A stretch of DNA of 64,000 nucleotides from Taibaiella chishuiensis (GTDB lineage: Bacteria; Bacteroidota; Bacteroidia; Chitinophagales; Chitinophagaceae). The translations under genes were made by a program, and so were the position numbers. The notes beneath the pieces are model-generated. The model was not told where the DNA came from and did no database searches. It saw nothing but the letters and a program-made list of their open reading frames with translations. Each line of letters starts with the position of its first letter. The first letter of the stretch is position 1. Positions 26,396 to 33,446 of this stretch are shown here, piece by piece. The DNA lies in NCBI RefSeq assembly GCF_003014535.1, contig NZ_PYGD01000001.1:496001-560000 (forward strand). The letters are read 5' to 3'.

Positions 26396-27358
26396 TTACA
26401 GGTTTTGTAAGGCATCCCGTACGCCGGCCTGGGTAGTCAGGGCCGGTGTATAATTGAGCGACATGCCATTGGTTACCGTAATATTCTTTTGCACGTCCAT
26501 ATAATAACTGTTGTTTTTGGCACTGATAATTACAATATGGATCGAGGAGCCCACCGGGATAAAATAACCGGGCATACCGAAACTGAAAGTATGGGTGGTG
26601 GTGTTATACGTATACATGGAAGCTACTGAGTTGATGGCCGGGAACACTACGAATACCTGGGTATTGTTCCGGTTGAAGGTGCTGTCGGTGGCCACCAGCG
26701 ATACATCGGTCTTGGTTCCGGGGCTATTGTAGAAATAGTCGCAGTTGATCCAGTTAAAGCTGGTGCAGGTATCGAAAGCGTAGAAGAACAGGTTTTCGGA
26801 AGCCGTATCTTTTACCGTATTCCGTACCGTGCCGGAGGTATCGTTGCCCCAGATAATGGTCGGATCTTCGGCCGAGAGCGGCGCACCTTTAAAGAGGGCC
26901 ATCGGGTTACCCGAATAGGCAGGCTGCTTAAATTCGATTTTATAGCTGTTGGCCTGCACTTCGTTATTGCCCTGGGTTGCCTTGATGTGCACCGAGCCGC
27001 CGCTGGTCAGCAGTTGCGTGGGGGTAACGGTATTTACCCGGTTGGCGATCATCTCGTTGGGCTTATATATTTCCACCAGTTCTATTTTTATGGTGCCGGA
27101 TGTAATAATGGCGCCGGAAGCATCTTTAAAAGATTGCGGGCGGAAAGTGATCCGGGTGCCGGAGGCGCCGGTAATGGTCTGTGTCTGGCCGGCGCTCACC
27201 ATAAACACCTGGGGTGTGGTAGCCAGGTTTTCAAACAATTTTTTCAGGGTAAAGATCTGGCTGTTACTGCCCAGCGAGGCATCGTCTTTGCTGCAGCCCA
27301 GCAATCCGGCAACAAGGGTCAACAGTAATAAGGGGGCAAGTAGCTTTTTCGTGCTCAT
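26396..27358 (-). CDS. Hypothetical exported lipoprotein
   Basis: A 320-residue protein with a lipoprotein signal peptide (LVAGLLGC, Cys22). The mature part is Thr-, Ser- and Asn-rich beta-sheet-like sequence. A recognisable phrase, TRITFRPQSFKDASGAIITSGTIKIELVEIYKPNEMIANRVNT, resembles the N-terminal beta domain of many uncharacterised Bacteroidota surface lipoproteins. Two Cys pairs (DTCTSFNWINCDYF) could form a disulfide. No catalytic motif. Monocistronic, convergent with the peptide operon. Confidence 0.7.
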   Translation of the reverse strand: MSTKKLLAPLLLLTLVAGLLGCSKDDASLGSNSQIFTLKKLFENLATTPQVFMVSAGQTQTITGASGTRITFRPQSFKDASGAIITSGTIKIELVEIYKPNEMIANRVNTVTPTQLLTSGGSVHIKATQGNNEVQANSYKIEFKQPAYSGNPMALFKGAPLSAEDPTIIWGNDTSGTVRNTVKDTASENLFFYAFDTCTSFNWINCDYFYNSPGTKTDVSLVATDSTFNRNNTQVFVVFPAINSVASMYTYNTTTHTFSFGMPGYFIPVGSSIHIVIISAKNNSYYMDVQKNITVTNGMSLNYTPALTTQAGVRDALQNL

Positions 27359-27626
27359 AATTTCGCTTTTGTCGTTAATGTAATATGACCCGGCCTCTGA
27401 AAGGTTGCGGGCTGTGTGTTGATTATAAAGATAGACGAAAAAAAGATGTGGCCCCAGGGGCTAAGGTCCCTAAATAAATCATAAAGAAGCCCTGCGCCCG
27501 GAATCCGGTTCCCGGCCTGTATTTTCGTGTATTTACCGGCTGCCGGGGCCCGCCTGCCGATTAAGCATTTTTTTAACGGCTTACAAATTACGGAAAAACT
27601 TATTTTCGTTAGTAAATTTCTCCACC

Positions 27627-28190
27627 ATGATCGGACTGATTATAGTCATTGCAGTGATCATACTGCTTGTTTTCTGGCTTATAGGTTTATACAATAAGCT
27701 GGTACGTTTTAAGAACAACCGCGAGAATGCCTTTGCGGATATCGATGTGCAACTGCGCCAGCGCAACGACCTGGTACCGCAGCTGGTATCGACGGTTAAG
27801 GGTTATGCCACGCACGAACGCGAGCTGCTCGAAAGGATAACCCAGGCCCGTTCGGCGGTAATGAACGCCGGTACTGTTAACGATAAAATGGCCGCAGATA
27901 CCCAACTTACCCAGGCCCTGCAGGGACTTCGAGTAAGCGTGGAAGCTTATCCCGACCTGAAAGCCAATACCAATTTCCTGCAGCTGCAGGGCGAGATATC
28001 GGATATCGAAAATAAACTGGCGGCAGCCCGCCGGTATTTTAACGGCGCCACACGCGAACTGAACAGCGCTGTAGAGTCTTTCCCGGCCAATATGATCGCG
28101 AAAAACTTCGGCTTTAGCCGTCAGCCCATGTATGAGCTCAGCGCCGAACAGCGTACCACGATGGAAGAACCGCCGCGGATCAATTTCTAA
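27627..28190 (+). CDS. lemA: LemA-family membrane protein
   Basis: A 187-residue protein with one N-terminal transmembrane helix (MIGLIIVIAVIILLVFWLIGLYNKL) and a helical periplasmic part with the LemA signatures RQRNDLVPQLVSTVKGYATHERELL, ENKLAAARRYFNGATRELN and FPANMIAKNFGF. The function of LemA is not settled; lemA is often paired with an M48/HtpX-like peptidase, as here, which suggests envelope protein quality control. Confidence 0.92.
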   Translation: MIGLIIVIAVIILLVFWLIGLYNKLVRFKNNRENAFADIDVQLRQRNDLVPQLVSTVKGYATHERELLERITQARSAVMNAGTVNDKMAADTQLTQALQGLRVSVEAYPDLKANTNFLQLQGEISDIENKLAAARRYFNGATRELNSAVESFPANMIAKNFGFSRQPMYELSAEQRTTMEEPPRINF

Positions 28191-28255
28191 AAAATATTTT
28201 TTGTAACCGGGCAGCAGGCATCAGCAGGGCTGCCCGGCTTATTATTGCTCGTTTT

Positions 28256-29182
28256 ATGGCTTATGTAGGTATCCAGACCCAGATCCTCCGCAACAACCGG
28301 AACACGACCTTGTTGCTGCTGGCTTTCCCGGTATTGCTGCTGGCAATGGTGTATGTATTTCTTTATTTTATCAACAAGGACAAAACCCAGGTAGGCCCTG
28401 CATTTGTTACAGCGGTACCCTTTGTACTGGCCGGCACGGCCATCTGGTTTGCGATCGCCTACTTTTCGCATACCAGCCTTATCCGTATGGCCACGGGAGC
28501 GCAGCCGCTCGAGCGCAGGGAGCACATGCGGGTCTATAACCTGGTGGAGAATCTCTGCATCTCGCAGGGCATGCCCATGCCCAAGGTATACCTTATCGAA
28601 GACGATTCGCTCAATGCCTATGCCAGCGGTATCAACGAGGCCAGTTATGCCGTTACCCTGTCGAGAGGCATTATCAACAAGATGAACGATGCCGAGCTGG
28701 AGGGCGTAATCGCCCATGAGCTTACCCATATCCGCAACAGGGATGTGCGCCTGCTTATCATCTCGATCGTGTTCGTGGGTATATTCGCCTTCCTGGCGCA
28801 GATCGCGATGCGCAATCTTTTTTATGCCGGCGGCCGCCGCCGCGACAAGGAAGACAACAGCGGCGTTATTATTATTGTGGCCATCGCGGTTACGGCCATC
28901 GCCTACCTCATTTCCCTGTTGCTGCGTTTCGGCATTTCGCGCCGGCGCGAATACATGGCCGATGCCGGCGCCGCCGAAATGACGCGTAACCCGCTGGCCC
29001 TGGCCAGTGCCCTGCGCAAGATCTCCGAAGACCCGTACATAGAGGCGGTACGCAACCAGGACGTGGCCCAGCTGTTTATCGACCACCCCAGTGCAGAGGA
29101 TAAAAGTTCCTTTTCGCTGGAATCGCTTTTTGCCACGCACCCGCCGATCGACAAACGCATAAAAGCCCTGGAAGCCTTCTGA
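28256..29182 (+). CDS. htpX: HtpX-like M48 membrane metalloprotease
   Basis: A 308-residue integral membrane protease. Two N-terminal helices are followed by the zinc motif HELTH (154-158, in GVIAHELTHIRNRD), two more helices, and the third ligand region RREYMADAGAAE near residue 232. It ends with LFATHPPIDKRIKALE, a typical HtpX/Ste24 tail. HtpX degrades damaged membrane proteins. It follows lemA by 65 bp in the same direction, a common two-gene unit. Confidence 0.92.
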   Translation: MAYVGIQTQILRNNRNTTLLLLAFPVLLLAMVYVFLYFINKDKTQVGPAFVTAVPFVLAGTAIWFAIAYFSHTSLIRMATGAQPLERREHMRVYNLVENLCISQGMPMPKVYLIEDDSLNAYASGINEASYAVTLSRGIINKMNDAELEGVIAHELTHIRNRDVRLLIISIVFVGIFAFLAQIAMRNLFYAGGRRRDKEDNSGVIIIVAIAVTAIAYLISLLLRFGISRRREYMADAGAAEMTRNPLALASALRKISEDPYIEAVRNQDVAQLFIDHPSAEDKSSFSLESLFATHPPIDKRIKALEAF

Positions 29183-29250
29183 TAGCCGGGGGGTAGCAAC
29201 CGGGGCACACGCGAATAATCGTTACCTTGCAGGCGAAAAAACCAATACAC

Positions 29251-30069
29251 ATGAACCGCAACTTCGTTATATGCGGCCTGCTTACGGCCGGCCTGGCCTG
29301 TGCCACGCCCCGGCTGCAGGCCAGGGACAAAGACCTGTTTATCGGCGTAAAGGGAGGTATCAGTATACCCAGCCTGCGGGCCGGCGAGAGCCAGAATGAC
29401 TGGAATAAAAATTACGAATCGCGCGTGGGCCCTTATTTCGGGGCATTTGCCGAGATCCCCGTATCGCGTTATTTTTCCTTCCAGCCGGAAATAAACTATG
29501 CCGCACAGGGAGGCAAACGCAGAGGCATACAACCCATGACGATACCAGCCGAGTACCTGTCGGTATTCCAGCAGGTATTCGGTACCGACAAGGACTATCT
29601 CTATGCCACGCTCAATAATGTATCCCGGATCAATTACCTGCAGGTACCGCTGCTGCTCAAGTTCAGCTACCCCGTAGCACTCCGGGGCAGGCTGAAGGTG
29701 TTTGCCCAGGCCGGTCCCTATGCGGGCTACCTGGTGGCGGCCAAACAGATCGTAAAAAGCAATAACCTGCGGGTATACTTCGATGGCGACGGCAACAAGG
29801 AAATACCGCAATCGCTGGTCGCCCAGTTTTTCGGCACCACGATCGATACCGCTATTGCCGCCCGCAGCGACCTGCACCAGTTTAACTTCGGCCTGCAGGG
29901 TGCAGCCGGCATCTCGTACGACAAGGGCCGCAGCCGGTTCTTTGTAGAGGGCGGCGGCAACTACGGCCTGTTGTATATCCAGAAGGGCGATGAGCATGGC
30001 AAAAACAATATCGGCGGCGCTACTATCCTGGCCGGGTATGCCTACAACATCAGGAAGAAGAAAGCCTGA
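29251..30069 (+). CDS. Outer-membrane beta-barrel protein (PorT-like family)
   Basis: A 272-residue protein from ATG 29251 (MNRNFVICGLLTAGLACA) with a signal peptide. The mature part alternates hydrophobic and polar residues as in an 8-10 strand barrel: FIGVKGGISIPSL, VGPYFGAFAEIPVSRYFSFQPEINYAAQGG, YLQVPLLLKFSYP, VFAQAGPYAGYL and a final strand NIGGATILAGYAYNI. It matches the generic outer-membrane beta-barrel family common in Bacteroidota. Role unknown. Same direction as lemA-htpX, 68 bp after htpX. Confidence 0.82.
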   Translation: MNRNFVICGLLTAGLACATPRLQARDKDLFIGVKGGISIPSLRAGESQNDWNKNYESRVGPYFGAFAEIPVSRYFSFQPEINYAAQGGKRRGIQPMTIPAEYLSVFQQVFGTDKDYLYATLNNVSRINYLQVPLLLKFSYPVALRGRLKVFAQAGPYAGYLVAAKQIVKSNNLRVYFDGDGNKEIPQSLVAQFFGTTIDTAIAARSDLHQFNFGLQGAAGISYDKGRSRFFVEGGGNYGLLYIQKGDEHGKNNIGGATILAGYAYNIRKKKA

Positions 30070-30113
30070 TAAACCGGCAAGAGCCGGGGCCCGGCGATCC
30101 GGGCAAATTGCGT

Positions 30114-30121
30114 TACTTTTG
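30114..30121 (+). promoter_or_regulatory. -7 box TACTTTTG for pyrC
   Basis: Exact TAnnTTTG match 35 bp before the pyrC start codon. Confidence 0.5.
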
Positions 30122-30155
30122 TATGCTTATCTTTTTTATCCCCTCATTTTAATTT

Positions 30156-31490
30156 ATGTCAGCTCCCATACTTATTAAGAATGCAACACTGGTAAACGAA
30201 GGCAGAAAATGGAATGCCGATGTTTACATCCGTAACGGCAGGATCGAGCAGATCGCCGGCCAGATCAATCCCGAAGGCAGTTTTACCGAGATCGATGCCA
30301 CCGGCAAATGGCTGTTGCCCGGTATTATCGACGACCAGGTACACTTTCGCGAACCCGGGCTTACCCATAAAGCGACCATAGGATCGGAAGCCATGGCAGC
30401 CGTGGCAGGCGGCGTTACCTCCTTTATGGAAATGCCCAATACCAATCCCCCGGCCACTACACAGGAGTTGCTGGAACAGAAATACGACCGCGCAGCGGCT
30501 ACCTCGGTAGCCAACTACTCGTTCTTTATGGGCGTAGCCAACGACAACGTGGAAGAGGTGTTAAAGACCAATGCGAAGAAGAAAGACGTATGTGGCATCA
30601 AGATCTTTATGGGCAGCAGCACCGGCAATATGCTGGTCGATAACTATGTTACACTCAACAAGATTTTTTCGGAAACCGAAATGCTGATCGCCACGCATTG
30701 CGAAGACGAACGCGTGATCAAAGCCAATAAGGAACTGTATCCCGATGCGGACAACGCTTCTTTCCACCCGCTGATCCGTAATGAAGAAGCCTGTTTCGAA
30801 TCTTCTTTCTCCGCGGTACAGTTGGCCAAGCAACACGATACCCGCCTGCACATTCTCCATATCTCTACGGAAAGAGAGCTGCAGTTGTTTACCAATATGC
30901 TGCCCCTGAAAGACAAGCGGATTACCTGCGAGGTATGTGTGCACCACCTGCACTTTACCGCCGACGACTACGCCGAACTGGGCAACCTGATCAAATGCAA
31001 CCCGGCCATTAAAGCGCCGCACCACAAAGAGGCCTTATGGAAAGCCCTGCTCGACGACCGGCTCGATATTATTGCCACGGACCATGCCCCGCATACCTGG
31101 GAAGAAAAGCTGAAACCCTTTGCCGAGGCGCCATCGGGACTGCCCCTGGTACAACACTCGCTGCAAATGATGCTGCACTATGTACAGGAAGGCCGGATCA
31201 GTATCGAAAAGGTGGTAGAAAAAATGTGCCATGCACCTGCCGAATGTTTTAACCTGGAAGAGCGCGGTTATATCCGCGAAGGTTATTGGGCCGACCTCGT
31301 GCTGGTAGCACCGCAGGAGATCTATACGGTAGACAAGAGCAATATCCTTTACAAATGCGGCTGGTCGCCACTGGAAGGCAAACAATTGCCGGGCTCGATA
31401 TCGCATACCCTGGTAAACGGTACCGTGGTATTCGAAAACGGCAGGGTAAACGAAGCCCACCGCGGTATGCGCCTGCAGTTCAAGGCTTAA
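30156..31490 (+). CDS. pyrC: Dihydroorotase
   Basis: Converts carbamoyl-aspartate to dihydroorotate in pyrimidine synthesis; 444 residues, type I-like amidohydrolase. Visible motifs are DDQVHFREPGLTHK (usual DxHxH; here Q61 replaces the first His, H63 kept), the carboxylated-Lys region GIKIFMGSST, His ligands in IATHCEDE and LHILHIST, and the catalytic Asp in IATDHAPHTW. The Gln at the first position appears to be common in Bacteroidota dihydroorotases (from memory), so activity is still expected, though a moonlighting allantoinase-type role cannot be excluded. A terminator follows. Confidence 0.9.
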   Translation: MSAPILIKNATLVNEGRKWNADVYIRNGRIEQIAGQINPEGSFTEIDATGKWLLPGIIDDQVHFREPGLTHKATIGSEAMAAVAGGVTSFMEMPNTNPPATTQELLEQKYDRAAATSVANYSFFMGVANDNVEEVLKTNAKKKDVCGIKIFMGSSTGNMLVDNYVTLNKIFSETEMLIATHCEDERVIKANKELYPDADNASFHPLIRNEEACFESSFSAVQLAKQHDTRLHILHISTERELQLFTNMLPLKDKRITCEVCVHHLHFTADDYAELGNLIKCNPAIKAPHHKEALWKALLDDRLDIIATDHAPHTWEEKLKPFAEAPSGLPLVQHSLQMMLHYVQEGRISIEKVVEKMCHAPAECFNLEERGYIREGYWADLVLVAPQEIYTVDKSNILYKCGWSPLEGKQLPGSISHTLVNGTVVFENGRVNEAHRGMRLQFKA

Positions 31491-31521
31491 ATGACCCCCG
31501 CTTAAATTTATAAAGTATCCT

Positions 31522-31561
31522 CCCGGAAACGCTACGGCTCCCTGCCGCAACCGTTTCCGGG
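31522..31561 (+). terminator. Intrinsic terminator after pyrC
   Basis: CCCGGAAACG, 20-nt loop, CGTTTCCGGG, then TTTGTTGTTT. Confidence 0.75.
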
Positions 31562-31609
31562 TTTGTTGTTTACCGGCCAGAGCAGCCCATTACCCCAAAG
31601 AGATACCAC

Positions 31610-32116
31610 ATGCATTTTATACCCAGCACCCCGGCCGATATGCCACAGATCTTTGCGCTGTACGACAGCGCCATTGCCTACCAGAAGACCAAATTCAAAC
31701 GGCACTGGCAGCCCTTCGACCCGGCACTTATAAGCCGCGAGATCGCCGAGGGCCGCCAGTGGAAAATTATGATAGACGGGCATATTGCCTGCATCTTTGC
31801 CATAGCGTTCGAAGACCCGTTTATCTGGGGCGAGCGGGGCAGCGATCCCGCGGTGTACCTGCACCGTATCGTTACCCGTCCCGGCTTTAAGGGCAATAAC
31901 TATGTGCGGTCGATCATTGCATGGGCCAAAGTTTTTTGTGCCGGCAGGGGCCTGCGATATATACGCATGGATACCTGGGGCGACAACCAGGAGCTTATCG
32001 ACTATTACACGCAATGCGGCTTTAACTTCCTGGGCCGTATCACGCCACAGGCTACCGACAGCCTGCCCAGCCATTATGCAGGCATTACGCTCAGCCTGTT
32101 CGAAATACCCGTGTGA
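31610..32116 (+). CDS. GNAT-family N-acetyltransferase
   Basis: A 168-residue single-domain protein. The acetyl-CoA-binding motif A region reads LHRIVTRPGFKGNNYVRSIIAWAK, followed by LRYIRMDTWGDNQELIDYYTQCGFNFLG (motif B). GNAT proteins transfer acetyl groups to amines on small molecules or proteins; the substrate here is unknown. Downstream of pyrC in the same direction but separated by a terminator. Confidence 0.88.
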   Translation: MHFIPSTPADMPQIFALYDSAIAYQKTKFKRHWQPFDPALISREIAEGRQWKIMIDGHIACIFAIAFEDPFIWGERGSDPAVYLHRIVTRPGFKGNNYVRSIIAWAKVFCAGRGLRYIRMDTWGDNQELIDYYTQCGFNFLGRITPQATDSLPSHYAGITLSLFEIPV

Positions 32117-32130
32117 TTACAATAAAAAAA

Positions 32131-32153
32131 GGACCGCTGCCTGGGCAGGGTCC
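32131..32153 (-). terminator. Intrinsic terminator after the proline dehydrogenase gene
   Basis: A stem of GGACC/GGTCC and CTGCC/GGCAG with one bulged base, followed on the minus strand by seven T residues. Confidence 0.7.
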
Positions 32154-32183
32154 CCGATTCCGTTACCGGTATATCTTTACAGG

Positions 32184-33350
32184 CTATAAGCCTCTTCTTT
32201 TCATTTCTTTTTTGATCAGGCCCAGTTCCCGGCCGGTCTGCCCGGCTACCGAAGTATTTTCCTGTGCGCGGCGCATCAGGTAAGGGATCACATCCTTAAC
32301 AGGACCGTAAGGCAGGTATTTGGAAACATGAAAACCGGCATCGGCCAGGTTAAAGGTAATATTGTCGCTCATGCCAAAAAGCTGGGAGAAATACAAGTGG
32401 TCGTTTTGCGGTGCAATACCTTTTTGCTGCATCAGGGCAGCGGCTTTAAAACAGCTGTCCTCGTTATGCGTACCGATAAACAGGGCAATGGTGTCGAGGT
32501 GGTCGATGCAGTAAGCGGCGGCGCTGTCGTAATCGCGGTCGGTGCTTGCTTTATCGGGTTGTATAGGCGATGGGTAACCCATTTCTGCCGCACGTTTGCG
32601 CTCTTTTTCCATATAAGCGCCTCTTACGATTTTAGCGCCCAGTATATATCCTTTTTCGAGGGCCAGCTGGTGGGATTGTTTGAGGAAGGCGAGGCGGTCG
32701 TGGCGGTACATCTGGAAGGTGTTGAATACCACGATGGCGTTGCGGTTATATTTGTCCATCATGGTATCGCTCAGGTCGTCTACAGGTTGCTGTATCCAGC
32801 TCTCTTCGGCGTCTACCAGGATCATGATGCGGCAACGGGCGGCGGTTCCGCATATCTTGTCGATACGCTGTTCTACCCGTTTCCATTCGGCCTGCTCTGC
32901 TTCGCTCAGCGGCGTTTGGGCATGTACTTTTTCCAGCAGGGCAAAACGGGCAAAGCCGGTAATTTTTATGGGAATGAATGGTATATTTTTTTGCGTGGCC
33001 GCGTATTCGATCGCTTTGATAAATTCCGGTACGGCATGGTCGAATTCGGCTTCTTCATCTTTGCCTTCCACGCTATAGTCGAGCGCTACGCCTACATTGT
33101 ATTTGCCCAGTACAGCTGCGGTACCGGCCGCCTCTTCTATCGTTTCGCCGCCGCAAAACTGGCTGAATATGGTTTTTTTGATCATACCCTTTACGGGCAG
33201 GCCCCAGCTCATGGCCAGCTGGGTAAACTTCATACCCGTTTTTGAAAGGAACGGGGAGCTCATGGAAGAAAAGAGAAAATGGGCGCGCTTCAGCTCTTTA
33301 TTATCGCGGTAGCGGAAAGCGATCTCTGTATTATCGAACGACAATGCCAT
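32184..33350 (-). CDS. Proline dehydrogenase
   Basis: A 388-residue flavoenzyme that oxidises proline to pyrroline-5-carboxylate; the monofunctional form without the aldehyde dehydrogenase part. Signatures of the (beta/alpha)8 FAD barrel are IPIKITGFAR, ILVDAEESWIQQPVDDL, NTFQMYRHDRLAFL, GAKIVRGAYMEKERKRA, FIGTHNEDSC and the C-terminal YLPYGPVKDVIPYLMRRAQEN, which holds the proline-binding Arg residues. No P5C dehydrogenase gene is in the window. Confidence 0.93.
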   Translation of the reverse strand: MALSFDNTEIAFRYRDNKELKRAHFLFSSMSSPFLSKTGMKFTQLAMSWGLPVKGMIKKTIFSQFCGGETIEEAAGTAAVLGKYNVGVALDYSVEGKDEEAEFDHAVPEFIKAIEYAATQKNIPFIPIKITGFARFALLEKVHAQTPLSEAEQAEWKRVEQRIDKICGTAARCRIMILVDAEESWIQQPVDDLSDTMMDKYNRNAIVVFNTFQMYRHDRLAFLKQSHQLALEKGYILGAKIVRGAYMEKERKRAAEMGYPSPIQPDKASTDRDYDSAAAYCIDHLDTIALFIGTHNEDSCFKAAALMQQKGIAPQNDHLYFSQLFGMSDNITFNLADAGFHVSKYLPYGPVKDVIPYLMRRAQENTSVAGQTGRELGLIKKEMKRRGL

Positions 33351-33413
33351 AGGAATGTTGCAAAAAAATTGTTGGCAAAGATAGTGCGGATTCCGCTCTT
33401 TTACCGAAAAAAG

Positions 33414-33441
33414 AAAGTTCCGCCGGGTGCGGCGGAACTTT
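33414..33441 (-). terminator. Intrinsic terminator after the M16 peptidase gene
   Basis: AAAGTTCCGCC, 6-nt loop, GGCGGAACTTT with a T run on the minus strand, just past the stop at 33447. Confidence 0.82.
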
Positions 33442-33446
33442 TCCTG

